Of a stretch of 64,000 nt of DNA, positions 10,119-22,656 are shown one piece after another. This DNA comes from Margaritifera margaritifera (Eukaryota; Mollusca; Bivalvia; Unionida; Margaritiferidae). The DNA lies in assembly GCA_029931535.1 (NCBI GenBank), contig JAQPZY010001684.1, positions 9,181,001 through 9,245,000 on the forward strand, given 5' to 3'. The translations under genes and the position numbers were made by a program. How positions within the stretch are numbered: position 1 is the first letter of the stretch; the number at the start of each line of letters is the position of its first letter. The notes beneath the pieces are model-generated. The model made no database searches and was not told the DNA's origin. It worked only from the letters and a program-made list of their open reading frames with translations.

Positions 10119-12962
10119 TCACACAAGATATCTATCACAAGGGCAGACAATTATGACTTTCTTGCTTTTGTTTGCTTTGTATGCATAAACAAACTTTGAC
10201 TTAATTCTTTGCACAGGTATAAATATTGCTGGTCCCTCTCTTTCAAATGTATAACTTCTCCAAACTTCAACTGGCTTCCCATACATATTTTTAAGTGACT
10301 CATCTAATTCTGCAAACCAAATAACTTTTGCTATTAAATGCAAACACGATTTCCCATCCAAAACCAGATTCTGTAACAAAAGTTTGTCAGTCTGACCTGG
10401 CCGTGGGGTCAAATCAACTGAATTACAGCAATTTTACCATCTCCATCAGACCAATGAGCCAGTATCATTGATGAAGTATAACTCCTTCCATGTTTAGTAC
10501 CCAATATACTACCATATATTGATACCTGTCTAACAGATCTGTATGAACTGCACACAGAAACTGCAGAATTCATACTGTTTGGATACACTACACCATACAT
10601 TAGTAAGAGATACTTAACTTCCTCCTCAGTCAAAGCCATACTCGTACTAGAGGGATAGATAATTCCATCATTTAATCTCGAATCTGCATTCTGAAAGTCT
10701 ACATTCTTGACAACATTTTTATATATTCAAAATCTGGTTTGCGACACATTTCACTTCAAGTTCCACGATCTAGTGACTCATCGAAGCCAAACAGTTTATT
10801 AAATTCTGATCCAAGATCATTCAATATATTCAAATTGCAAACAATATCCACTGTGTGCAACTTTTTGATGAATTTTCTCATTAACTGAATTTCAATATTT
10901 CTTCTGTTAGTGGGCATTGAATCAATACACCATTTTCCCTCTCAAACTGAACAACGAAAAGGAACATATGGGTCCAAAGTCTTTAATACACTGATCTAAG
11001 TGTGCATGCATATGCATGTTAGGTGTTACTCTGTCTTCCCCGTATAACCTTTCAAATCTCTCACAAAACCACAACAACAGTCTTTGGCAAACTGGACATT
11101 TGACTTTTTCGGTGTTCTTGTTCATAAATTCTTGCATGCAAGAACAAATGCTCACCAGCATTCTAGATCCTCTGATTTCAACACATCATTTAAAGCAAAA
11201 ACTGAGAAAAGTATAGTCCCGTTTTTCCATTGGTCTGCAGTAAAACTACCAAAACTTGATGAAAATTTTTGTGGAAGTTTTCCATCATCAGAGGGACATT
11301 GAATCAGCTCTATTTTCTCTTGTATTATCCCTAAATGTTCATCACACAGTGTTTTTGTTGCATTCCAAATTTTTAACATATGTTTTGCACTTCCTAAGAA
11401 AAGGTTGTGCATAGGGTCAAGAACGGTCATTCTAACTGGATCAAAATAGTGTAATTCAAGGAGAACAGAGTAACGTATGCCACATTTCCTTTCCAACTCT
11501 TCTCTGGAACCTTTGGTCTTTGCTTTCATGACCTTTGGCACTAATTTTTGATGTGACAAGTTATTTCTCAAGTTCCACTCTGATAAATTAAAACCACCAT
11601 AATTCTTCTCTCCAACCTAAAAATGTCTTAGTACATTTGTTACACCCCATTGTGGCAGAATGGCCTAAAAAACCACATAATTTTCTACTTGCTGGTATAT
11701 CACAACCGACACATAACAATGCTAACCTGACAAGAACTGGTGCATCTGGAGATTTTTAACTTCTCAAATGAAAACCATTCCAAGCAACTTTTAACTCCTC
11801 TACAAGTGGTTCTATAAAGGTGTTTGTTGGAGGCTCAGATTTCATGTCTGGTATTAAACCAACTAAAATAATATTTTCATGCTTAAACCTTTCTTCTCTA
11901 GGTAAATTCAATATGCATAGATATATAGCTCCAACAGAATAGCTTGTATGTTTAAATGGCTGGAACCAGTCAACATTTAACATTAATGCATAACTATGTT
12001 CACTAGTAAAAAAATTCCATGCATCACTTGAAAATTCATGCCAGAGTTTCCCATCATAAACATCCATCAAAACATCATTAGACTACTTTTCTCTGCCTCC
12101 ACGTTTCACATTTATTTTCAAAACCAGGTCTTTTTACCAAATCCGAGATGATATCCTCTAATTTCATATAACAATATGTTTTGAAAGGAGTTAATTGATC
12201 CCCATTTTGAGAGCGTACAATTTTTAACAATGTCTCTCCACAAGCTCTTCGTAAATGCGGACTATGATGACATGGATAAGCCACATTACCACAAACGTGT
12301 GAAACTTTACAACCTTCAATAACATCAATGCAGTCCTCATAGTCATACAGTGTAAAACATTTTGTGCAAACAACATATTTCTTAAAATTGTCTCTGCTGA
12401 AAGACACAAATCTGTTCATTTGATAAATGGTTACTGGAAAGTCCTCATACAAAGCTTTCATGAAATCTGATGAATTTGAGCACAAGTACAACACAGATTT
12501 TATTAGAATTAAAATATAAGAAAAGGCTCTATCAGGCATAAAAAAACAGGACTGCCACTTTAAAAGTGCTTTTAGAATCCACCAAATATAATCATTTCCA
12601 GATGATTTTTCAGTAATAAATTCTGTTTCACAGTCAGACATAGCATCATCCAAATCTGCTTCATACATGCTATTGTCATTTTCACTGTCTGAGGAACAGA
12701 TGCCTTGACTCTGAGCTGGTTCAAAATACATCGATCTATCCTCCTCTGTGATATTCTTAGGCAGGGTTACCGCTTATGTCTGCCACGCTAAATCTGTGCT
12801 CTCAAAATACTGTGTATTTTCTTCTTCAACTGATCCTTGCTCCTCTTCCTTGTCTGATTCACACTGAACATCTTTGCAATTATGACGTCTGAAGTGTCGA
12901 TCTGAAAACTCTTCACCACAGTGCTGACAGTGTTTCTTTTTTCTCTTTCTTTTTTCCATCAC
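10119..12962 (-). pseudogene. CACTA (EnSpm) transposase, Tnp2 type, decayed
   Basis: On the minus strand the order of a Tnp2 transposase is intact across several frames. There is an N-terminal C2H2-like finger (CQHCGEEF..RHFRRHNC) and an acidic stretch. The core follows: LMLNVDWFQPF and AIYLCILNLPREERF near 11.9 kb, VGCDIPASRKLCGFLGH near 11.67 kb, LDPMHNLFLGSAKHM near 11.39 kb, then FERLYGEDRVTPNMHMHAHL near 11.04 kb. A C-terminal domain with VEVWRSYTFEREGPAIFIPV runs to 10119. It is broken by in-frame stops (about 12774, 11756, 11149), and by frameshifts near 12075, 11600, 11120, 10935 and 10410. The family cuts and pastes CACTA elements. Product not functional. Confidence 0.85.
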
Positions 12963-14483
12963 TTCCTTAAACTAGAATGGACTGAAATATAGAGAAAACC
13001 CATTTATAATCTTGAAAGAAAATGGGCATATGAATACTTGTCCCTCAGTCATAACAATTAAAAACAAATACCATACAGTGTCACTATCATTAATGACTGC
13101 AGGTTTTTACTCAAAAGTCCAAATTGGGTCTGAAATTGCTATCTGATTGATATCACCCTAGTGGCTAACTGTAATATTGGTTAAGTATTTGGGGTTAGTA
13201 TAACCATGCATCAACAATGATATTTTCAAAATGTCTCACAGTTACTTGTTTGGATCAACAAGATTACCACCTGCATGAACAAAAAGCAAGATTCATACTT
13301 CAAATGCCTGTTGAGGAGTATTTAATGTTTCAACAGAACGTGAACGCTATTTTTGCTAGGGGATTAAGCAACCAAATCTAACATGGTATCTTCTATTAGA
13401 GGATAGCATCTCACATTTAGTCACTTCATCATTTCTATATACATGTACTCTTAATTTCAACAACCACAAGAATGCCAATGTCTCCAAAAAACTAGAACCT
13501 AAGCCTTGCTGGTGAGACAATATCAGCTACAGCTAACTCTGATTTAATGTCTTTCAGGATTTAATGGAGTGCTGATTTAAGTCAGTAGTATTATATTCTG
13601 TGCCTTTATTAATGTTCTCAACAATGTTAGGTTATAACAAATTTCACTAGTGGCTATAGCTTGTTTTAAATGGATGCCATTGTATATGAATATTATCTTA
13701 AAGTTTCAGTAACTAATATAATGTATGTGTAGCTGATATCTTTTTTGGAAAAAAACGAACACAGTTCACTATGATTGAATACAAATCTTACAGTCAAGAA
13801 ATAATTTCTGGGTTTCAACTTTGGACCTATAGTACATGTAATCTGATCTAAAAGTTCCTGTGACTTAAAATTAGACAAAACAACTTTAACACAAAAATTT
13901 ATGTCAAATTTAAAGCTTTAGATTTGGGTTTGTGAAACACATATACCAGCATACAATACTGAGAAAAGCTATAATGTCCTGACAATGTAGTTAGGTCATT
14001 TGCATATCCATAATAAATGCCTACCAAATTAGTGTATGTTGAAAAGTTCTCACACAATCATATAAACCAGGTTTTTATGAACACTCTATGTATACGTACA
14101 ATGTGTTCAGAAATGAATACAAGTTTTTAAAAAATGTAAGATTTGAGCACAAAACCAACTGTTAAACAATAGATGAATAGGCTAACAGACAATATGCATA
14201 CGAGTACTATGGTGCTATGCTGACTTTGTCAAGCAAGGTCTAAAAAAGGCAAAGATGAAGCATGAAAATGCCAGATGTTCGTGATCTGTACTGCATACCT
14301 ATATGTTTCAATTACTCCAACACCACTGTATTTTCGGACATCCTTTCTAGCTTTCAGCCATTTTCACAAGCTAATCACAAGTGGATCCTGCTCTATTCCA
14401 TCTGTGACAGAACAGGTTGTATTGTCCTTCTCATCACAAGTCTGCGAACCATGATCTGTTGTTGACAGTTCACACTTAGACTG
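12963..14483. other. No gene seen
   Basis: AT-rich sequence upstream of the transposase relic. No coding frame, repeat or terminal structure is recognised. It would contain the transposase promoter if 12962 is the N-terminal exon. Confidence 0.5.
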
Positions 14484-14690
14484 TTATTTTTCCTCGTCAT
14501 GTTGTGGTGTAAAGTTTGAAATGGATGCTGACTTTAGTTCACTAATCTGCTGCTCAAAGCGTTTCTTTTTTAATAGTCTTCTTCTTTTGCTTCTTGATTT
14601 GACTGCTGATGCACTTCTCTTTCTGTGCTTGTTTTCAAGGGGCATGTCTTCTGTGAGTTCATTCCTATCTGAGAAAAGCAGGTAAACCAT
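14484..14690 (-). pseudogene. Possible basic coiled-coil exon, unknown
   Basis: The minus strand encodes a Lys/Arg-rich stretch (KSRSKRRRLLKKKRFEQQ) preceded by a plausible acceptor (TTTTCTCAG). After the TAA at 14484 the same frame continues open for over 40 codons (SKCELSTTDHGSQT...). This could be a decayed upstream exon of the CACTA transposase gene or of another element gene. No domain identified. Confidence 0.3.
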
Positions 14691-14961
14691 ACATTTTCAT
14701 AAAGTTACAATAAATGCTAATTATACCTAAGAAAATCAAACTTCTGGTGGTTAAATTCTCACAACAGCAGTATGAAGGGCCTGCAGCAGTTGCCAGTCAA
14801 TATTAACTATTCCAAAAGTCTACAACACAGTCTAGTAGGTATACCCTTCAAGGTTTCTGAATACTTTACTTAAATAACTACAAACCTTGATATATTTTGA
14901 GCTGCTAAACAAAAGTCAATTTCATTTAGAATTTAGAATTTATAACACATGACAGCAGGCA

Positions 14962-15185
14962 CTGAAATTCCTGTACAAATCCACCATTTCTGCAAGTCAT
15001 TGTGGGTAATTATCTGCAAGGCATTGTGTGTGATACTAGTACAATGTTATACTTTTCTCTTATCCACCCCTTACAACAATTCAATTTTTAACAAAGGAGA
15101 ACCTAATACCAGTCATACCCATAATGCATTCCTGAAAATTACCCACAATGACTTACAAAATGGCAGATTTGTACAGGTATTTCAG
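14962..15185. mobile_element. Palindromic MITE, ~224 bp
   Basis: The two arms (about 75 bp each) are inverted copies. The left arm starts CTGAAATTCCTGTACAAATC and the right arm ends GATTTGTACAGGTATTTCAG. Both contain AAGTCATTGTGGGTAAT or its complement. The flanks GGCA and CATC show no clear duplication. It has no coding capacity. Confidence 0.75.
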
Positions 15186-16027
15186 CATCTAGCATCGTCT
15201 GCCATACATTTTATGCTTCTACTATAACTGACATTCATTCACCTGCTCAAAATAACTGAGCTCTCATCTTGTCATCATTTATAGTTATTAATTTTCATTT
15301 GTTGGGAGTAATTTTTTCAGAAACTAAAATGGTATACTTATTATACTGTTCTGAAATGAAACATAGTTCTCTGCAGAATTTCTGATAGCAACAGATATAA
15401 AAATGTTCCTTATTTTTACTGTCAACTCTGAACTAGATATTTTATTATATTAAACACATATAATAAAATAACACTTCCATATAGCCAAAGATCAAAAAGT
15501 TATTTCAAGTCAGCATTATATTTTGTGTTCTAGAATGGTATTAAATTCAGTAAATTGGCAAATTATATCAATAGTGCTTTAATTATAGCAACATTGATCA
15601 AACGGGTTCTGCCAATTCACTTTCAATAATAATGAGCATACAATTAAATAATACATTATAAATTCAGCTATTGAAAATAACTTGCGGTGCTCATTGTTTT
15701 AGTATATATGGTTTATTTAGTATAAAGATAAATTCTACATAAATCTACTTTTAACAAAAGGCATTAACATACTCAGACCAGTATACAGAGACGAAAAAAA
15801 ATCTAACCAAAACATTAGCATGCTGAAACCAATATATAAAGACGAAAACATATTAACATGGCCACTGTTTTGATGATTTTTTTCTCTGGTATTAATTTTA
15901 TTATTTCAGAATACAATAAACTATTTAAATTTTGCACAAAGGTGCATGAGATAAACAATCTTACATCATTTCATTTCATTATATACAACAATGCCATTAT
16001 CTCGTGTAAAATCGGGGTTTGTTTCAT
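15186..16027. other. No gene seen
   Basis: AT-rich intergenic or element-internal DNA. No domain-bearing frame or repeat structure found. Confidence 0.5.
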
Positions 16028-17085
16028 TATAGTATGGGCCCGTTCCATTCTGAATCGTTCACCACCTTCGCTCTTCGAAAGTATTTACCTGGGCCAGTTA
16101 CTATCTAGCTGAGGATTATTTAATCTCTATATACCTTTCAAAATTTCAAACCAAACCTTGTTCCATCTAAGCATACTTTTTTAATTTGGAAAAATAAAGT
16201 TGTTAACGGCGAGTGCAATGTTAAAGAAAATGATATTTATAGTACAAGCACTGCCTAATACACGTGTCAAGGTGCATGGTTGCGGCGCGGATCCTCGCGC
16301 AGGTAAGACTAAAAGTCTCTACATTTATGCTGTATAAAACGTGCACATGCTAAATGCCATGTAAATATGAATTATATATTTTTTACACTTTTTTTACAAA
16401 ATCAGTGATGAATACAAATAAAGATAGAAATATAAAATCAAATAGTTAAATCTTGTATTGTAAGGTGTACGGTTGTGATGTGGAGCTATACTGTATTACC
16501 ATACAAGATGCCTACTACTTTAATGACTATGACTATAATAAATGGATACAAAACAACATTAAAAAAATACTCTAAATCATATGTCATGCTCTAACTCATA
16601 AATATGTCAGATAATTAGATTATAGATTTTTATCATTTTTATATCATATGTTAAACATTCCACAAAAATGCAGTATGAACATAAGTGTCTTCACCATCTA
16701 AGTATATTTAATTCATATTTACATGGCATTTAGCATGCCAGCAATTTGATTAACATTTAAAAAGAGCATGTAATGTAGACAATATAATTATTATTTATTA
16801 TTGATCTTGTTGAAAATACAAATAATTCCTAAATATGTGTAAATGTCTGATAAACATATAAATCATTATTATTAAAATTATTTATTTTACAATCTGATTC
16901 AATTTCTTAATTTTAAAATGGTGATACAAAATATCAGCATTATTATAAAATATTATTTCTATTTTTATTTGTATTCATTTTTGATCTAGCAAAAAAGTAT
17001 TGTCATCTGAATATTTTAATTATTATTTGAATCAGTACTTATTCTGTATGCATGTGTATATGTTGTTTTGTTTGTTTATTTTTTT

Positions 17086-17117
<32 letters not shown>

Positions 17118-17690
17118 CATGGTTTTCTATGATAATAATAATGTCTAAATAAATTACTTGCTATTTTAAATGTACTTAATTATGATTTTTACACAAATAT
17201 TATAATGCTATTTTTATTCAGACTTCATTATTTTGGAATGTGTGGCACATAATCAAAAAAAATGATAAAGTCTATATTCTACTTACATTACATTTTATCA
17301 TTCAGATAAAAAAAATTCAATGTAGTTTCGTAGCTTTTATTTTAATTTTACTGATTACAGCGGATGGTATTGTGTACGTTTTATACAGTATAAATGTACT
17401 GACTTTTAGTTTTACCTGCGCGAAGATCCGCGTCGCAACCATGCACCTTAACACGTGTATTAGGCAGTGCTTGTACTATAAATAGCATTTTCTTTAACAT
17501 TGTACTCGCCGTTAACAACTTTATTTATCCAAATTAAAAAAGTATGCGTAGATGGAACAAGGTTTGGTTTGAAATTTTGTAAGGTATATAGAGATTAAAT
17601 AATCCTCAGCTAGATAGTAACTGGCCCAGGTAAATACTTTCGAAGAGTGAAGGTGGTGAACGATTCAGAATGGAACGGGCCGATACTATA
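16028..17690. mobile_element. Non-autonomous DNA transposon with ~320-bp inverted repeats
   Basis: The left arm 16028-16351 and right arm 17370-17690 are inverted copies. They begin TATAGTATNGGCCCGTTCC and include GTTGTTAACGGCGAGT, GTGCATGGTTGCG and GCGCAGGTAA. Two further inverted pairs lie inside (16343-16380 with 16703-16740, and 16407-16432 with 16956-16985), so the element is palindromic at several scales. A TA duplication is possible at both ends. No transposase is encoded. A T-homopolymer fills 17087-17117. A diverged lone end of the family is at 8767. Confidence 0.85.
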
Positions 17691-17915
17691 AATGCAGATT
17701 TGGACCGCAGAACATGCCTGGGAAATAATGAGAAATATCATATTTTAAACAAATGTAAATATCAATTTTAAATCCAAGATGAAACTTAATAATACTTCAC
17801 ATGGTACGAATCAGCCTGGCATTTGGGCCGAATAAGGCCATAATTTGGGCCGAATCAGCCAGCATTCCCTCAATCTCATCTCCACCCCCGATAGATTATA
17901 TTTTGATAAGCATAC

Positions 17916-17924
17916 TCAATGTCC
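17916..17924 (+). other. Target site duplication, left, of the MULE
   Basis: TCAATGTCC directly precedes the left inverted repeat. The same 9 bp follow the right repeat at 22365-22373. Nine-base duplications are typical of Mutator-like elements. Confidence 0.85.
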
Positions 17925-18139
17925 GGGTTACTAGAAACACCGAAATACACTGAAACACCGAAATACACCGAAATACACATGTATTTACATCTTCTCTCTG
18001 TATATATCGGTTTTCACTCACAAATTATTATTTGTTTTTGTTTGAAGAGTAATATAAAGCAAAATAAAATATGATTTGAGCAATTTCGATACGACTTATT
18101 TACTTTTTCATAGTTATAGCACTCGTCAATTGGTCGTAC

Positions 18140-18659
18140 TTTATTGGAAAGGTTGATCGTTCTGGAACGGAGGTGTTATGATAAACTACTGATAGTTCCG
18201 GAACGGAGGTAATCTCCGGAACGGACGGTATAAGTCGGCTTAATTCATATTGTTTCAAGTCGCTTAATTATTGTTTTACTTGACTGCACTGCACACACAT
18301 TTATTGTTCTCCCTTTGATCTCATTTCTTATTCAAGTTAAGAAAACAATTTTTTCTTCTAAGTCGCTTCATTCGGAACGGACAGTGAAAGTCGGCTTAAT
18401 TCATCTTTTAAGTCGCTTAATTCATTTTTGAATTGACTGCACACACTTTATTGTCATCCCTTTGAACCCATTTCTTACTCAAGTTAAAGCCATAAGTCAC
18501 GCACATTAAAGAAAAGGCACCCTTTTGCTCAACGTTGTCATTATTCGTTAATTGCGCACTTTGATTATGCACACATTTCATGACTGAGAAGTAAATGTTT
18601 TGATATAAAAGCGTTATACAATACTGATATTATCACATACACAAACATACGCAACAAGG
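18140..18659 (+). promoter_or_regulatory. MULE gene 5' region with repeated GGAACGGA blocks
   Basis: Four GGAACGGA motifs (about 18160-18375) sit among two copies of a block containing AAGTCGGCTTAATTCAT, TTGACTGCAC, TTATTGT and CCCATTTCTTA. A third diverged block lies in the intron near 19300-19400. Being upstream of the start codon, these could bind the promoter or the transposase. Inference only. Confidence 0.35.
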
Positions 18660-18865
18660 ATGGATCAATATCCATGTGTTATTTGTTCCAGTGAATGTAA
18701 AACTGATGCTTTGCAATGCACAAATTGCCGACAATGGGTCCACAGTGATTGTATTCCCATGAGTGCAAAAGACTTGAGATCATGGTCTCGCGATTACTTG
18801 GAGTTTCTTTGCAGGACGTGTTCTTTCAATGGAGATGTATATGATGCTGGACAAGCCTTACAAAG
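18660..18865 (+). CDS. MULE transposase gene, exon 1 (PHD finger)
   Basis: ATG at 18660. It encodes a PHD-type zinc finger: CVIC at residues 6-9, CTNC near 21-24, WVHSDC near 27-32, and a final CRTC near 51-54, giving the expected Cys4-His-Cys3 order. The exon ends CAAAG before GTAATAC, phase 2, and joins the exon at 19509 to give a continuous coiled frame (LQRLQKAIHLKEKN). PHD fingers bind histone H3 tails, so this could steer integration, but that is inference. The intron (18866-19508) carries one of the ~100-bp element repeats. Confidence 0.8.
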
Positions 18866-19508
18866 GTAATACAAATCTATGTTTTCTCTATAGATAGATA
18901 AATCGTAACCTTAGATATTATTCTTCAAGTAAATATTTTGATCGTGATATTCAAAGATATTAATAAGATTCTATTCGTGCCGCTTTTCTCGTTGAAATGA
19001 ATGTACACGTTTGCGACAATTACATAGTTTTCCTGTATCTCTCTATGTATCCATCTATATATTCTGTCCAATCAATACATTATTAATGTTATATTCTTTA
19101 CATTTGCTCTTACTATTTGGGGAGAGAGTACTCTAATATGCTCGTGCTTTCTACTAAATCCCCGTTTGTAATTGCAATTGACAAAGTTTCTTAAAACAAA
19201 TGATTTAAACTATATGTGCCTAACCTATATCTGACCATTCTTGCCCTCTGGTCATACTTAATGCTTTAATCTACCTTTCTCGATGTGTCCTGCACACATT
19301 CTATTATTCATTTTTTAATTGACTGCATACCCTTTATTGTCCTCCCCGTGATCCCATTTCTTATTCAAACTAAGATAACAATGTCGAGCACATTAAAGAA
19401 ACGGCACCGATTTTGATAGCGAATGTGGCTATGCATACGTAAGTTATAAGATAAAACAAACAAAAATTTCACTTATATTTCAATGACACTGTAAAAATAT
19501 ATTTCCAG

Positions 19509-21582
19509 ACTGCAGAAAGCTATCCATTTGAAGGAAAAGAATGCTCTGACCAATGCCGCAAAGTTAGAAAGTAAGCTTCTCATCACCTACGGGATTTTTA
19601 TTCCAGAATCAGAGCACATGTCTACCAATGGAGAGAAAGATGCCGTTTCGGTGGAAAATTTAAAAATTTATAATCCAGCAATTTTATGGGAACTTGTACC
19701 AATGTCAGTTTGTGGTGATGGAAACTTTTTATATAGAGCAGTTTCTAGAGCACTGACTGGTTCAGAAAACTTTCACGAACTTCTGCGACTACGAACTGCA
19801 ATAGAACTGATATTGAATCCTATCTACTATGATGAAAAGTCCAACAATTTTTTCGATTTGATCTGTGATAATCGCATTGTTGTTAGTGACTATTCAAAGC
19901 TTGTGAAAGACGCTATTGAGGCTGGTTCCTACTCTGAAATGGCGCACATTTATGCACTAAGTGCTAGCATCTCCCAACCTATTCGTTCTTATTATCCGCC
20001 ACAGTTACAAGCCGAGTTTGCATCAGAACCTTTTAATCGTAAGGTTGTTGGAAGGTCAGTGAACAAATCCGCATCTCCCGTAGCATGCATAATGTGGACA
20101 CAAATGTCGGTCCCAGAAAGAACAAACGGGTTTATACCCAATCACTTTGTGCCTCTGTTATATGAAAACAAGGAGCATATGGTCATTGTAAATGTAGATG
20201 ACTCAGTAGATGACTCATTAGATGACTCAGTGGATGTTATTTCTGTTAATTCTGACATGACGGCAAAACACGTTAGTAACGAGTCACATACTGATATAAT
20301 CGACGACGTAACTGAGATACACAACGAGGTAAAAGACGGAAATGACACATACAAACATCCAGCAAAAGGCAAATTAGACCAGGGTCATTTTCTTGACACG
20401 GGAAAAGCAGTGGATTTTTTGTTAAAATCAGAATCGAGCGTAGAATGCATTCCATGTGGTTTGAAAGAAAATGTATATTTCATTGTGAATAATGCGAAAA
20501 ACCTCGAAAAGAGGTCGAATAATGGCAAAAGTTCTTTTTCAGACGACTGTGGTGTATGGGATACATCTGCTGGTGCATCCCCTAAATCCTACTATTTGCT
20601 GTCTGACAACGGGAATCTGACCATGATTTTTTTTAAAAATGGGAAGTATTCTTTAAAAAGACAAGTCCAGCGGAAAACTGTGTATCGACCTTTTGATCCG
20701 CAACCTGGCAAAGATCAAGTTGTCGTGATCCACAGATACTATACTCAGTTAAAAAAGGACAATATGTACAAAAAGAGGGTCACATGGCTTGGGGAGGGGG
20801 GTCTGGCAAGTAATTTGTCACTGGTTGAATATGTAGGGAAATTTCCTGGCTTAACGCCGCATGGAAACTCGCGACAGACGACAGAATATTTGCGGATTCC
20901 TGACCTTGTTTTAGACGACATTACAGAAATGACTGGAAAAATGAAACCCCATCAAATATTAAATAAACTTACTTCAAAATATGGTGAACTGTCACAACCG
21001 ACAGGACTTCAACAAATTTATGACAAACAAAAATATCAAAAATCAAAGGACAGAAAATCTACCGGACACTCCAACAATATTGCTGACCAAATCCGATATT
21101 TCGAAAATTTGGTAACTGAAAATAACCCTTTTGTAAGATCAGTTATCCGGACCAGCGCTAAACCCCCTTGTGTCATTTTGTACACAGACGAACAGATAAC
21201 AGACATTAAGAATCATTGTTGCTCCGGGCAGACTGTCCTTGGCATTGACAAAACTTTTATGCTGTGTAAAATGCATGTGACGGTCACATGTTACAAGCAA
21301 CTTACGGTAAAACGAGTCAGAACAGGCGAACCACCAATCTTTCTTGGACCGCTCTTCATTCACGACAATAGCGATTTCGAAACTTACAGTCATTTTTTTC
21401 ATCATCTGAAAGTAAAACTTATTGATTCGAATCTTAAGAGCCTTGTAATTGGAAGTGATGATGAGAAGGCTCTAGTCAAAGGCATTACGGCAGTTCTGCC
21501 CGAAGCAACACACGTTTTGTGCACACGCCATTTACAAGAGAACGTTAGACATATATTGACAGACGACGCATTATGTGAGTAA
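19509..21582 (+). CDS. MULE transposase gene, exon 2 (OTU-like plus MULE DDE domain), truncated
   Basis: The acceptor TTTCCAG precedes 19509; the frame then runs 690 codons without a stop. Around joined residue 140, GDGNFLYRAVS matches an OTU protease core, but Phe replaces the catalytic Cys. NHFVPLL near residue 283 keeps the OTU His. A TVYRPFDPQPGKDQ..HRYYTQL block follows. The MULE domain has D in GIDKTF (21247), D in GSDDEKAL (21457) and CTRH (21520). The frame ends 15 codons later; TTAT/GTGAGTAA there is also a strong splice donor. The third acidic catalytic residue normally lies well downstream, and no exon is visible before the right terminal repeat. Likely a C-terminal deletion. Vertnin-like proteins share the middle block, to my recollection. 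Confidence 0.85.
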
Positions 21583-22139
21583 TTAAACGTAAATATTAAA
21601 TTCTGCCAAATAATGAATAATACATGTTTTTTACAAAAATGCTTTCTTGAGTTGTCTTTGTCTATCATCATCATATATCGTGGCTTGTTACGATCACAAC
21701 ATTTCACTTTCACTTTGTGTATATATTTCAATTCGCCGTTTATCATATATATGTCAAATCAAGTAAAGAATAAATTATTCATATAAATTTAAATTATTTT
21801 GCTTTTTATTATTATTCAAACATGTATGACTATTCCCCGTTCACATATTTCCAAGAAGAAGACTTTCTTAACACCCTTACAATCAACTGTCATATCATCA
21901 AAAGCAGTATATATAAGTACATGTTTCACTATTGCCAAATATTTGGAAACCTTTTAAACAAAAATTAAATTAAATGTTATTTATTTGTCAAAAACTATAT
22001 CATTAAAAGTTAAAGTAAATATATAATATAATGTCGGCAAATATTTTTGCTACTTCGATACTTTTCACTTTCACTCTGTGTATGTATTACTACGATTCAA
22101 AATATATCAGGTCTGTCGAATCGAGTACGACCGAGTGAC
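21583..22139. other. MULE 3' non-coding region with internal duplication
   Basis: AT-rich. 21690-21830 resembles the start of the right terminal repeat (22060-22250): both have CACTTTCACTYTGTGTAT, then TTTGCTTT(A)TATTATTATTCAAAC. So part of the terminal repeat is duplicated inward. No coding exon recognised. Confidence 0.5.
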
Positions 22140-22364
22140 ATCATGACATGAATTGTGCTATAAATAGGAAAAAAGTAAATAATTCGTATCGAAATCACAT
22201 AAATCATATTTTTTTTGCTTTATATTATTATTCAAACAAAAACAAATAATAATTTGTGAGTGAAAACCGATATATACAGAGAGAAGATGTAAATACATGT
22301 GTATTTCGGTGTGTATTTCGGTGTATTTCGGTGTTTCAGTGTATTTCGGTGTTTCTAGTAACTG

Positions 22365-22373
22365 TCAATGTCC
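22365..22373 (+). other. Target site duplication, right, of the MULE
   Basis: TCAATGTCC, identical to 17916-17924. Confidence 0.85.
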
Positions 22374-22656
22374 GGTTACCTGGCTATGTCAAAGTTGCAT
22401 GCAGCATCTGAATGTTGAACTGTTCTGCTGAATATTATTTTGGCAAAAACGTTGTAAACAAACATTCGTAACGATGCGAATAAACCATATTCTGGATAAG
22501 AAAGTTTGATCATTGTCTCGATCGTAACTCTGCAGCAGCAGCGAGGCGATATCTAAAGCTCATGCGCAGCTCAGCGTCTGCAACACATGATCCTTCTCGT
22601 GTAATTGGTACGGTATTTGGCGCAGATTTCAACCGCCATTTCAAAACAAGAAAAGA

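Larger units (their letters stand above)
17925..22364 (+). mobile_element. Mutator-like element (MULE), 4.4 kb
   Basis: The ends share a long inverted repeat of roughly 200 bp (about 17925-18140 and 22140-22364). It starts with TTACTAGAAACACCG, then several CCGAAATACA units, then TATCGGTTTTCACTCACAAA. Perfect 9-bp target duplications flank it. The single gene on the plus strand has a PHD finger exon, an OTU-like domain and a MULE transposase domain. Three diverged copies of a ~100-bp non-coding block occur at about 18230-18340, 18395-18490 and 19300-19400. The catalytic C-terminus appears to be missing, so this copy is probably not autonomous. Confidence 0.9.

Noticed and set aside
19528..21582. 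Calling the 684-residue frame vertnin
   Set aside because: The shared middle block is suggestive, but terminal repeats, target duplications and a MULE domain show it is a transposon gene.
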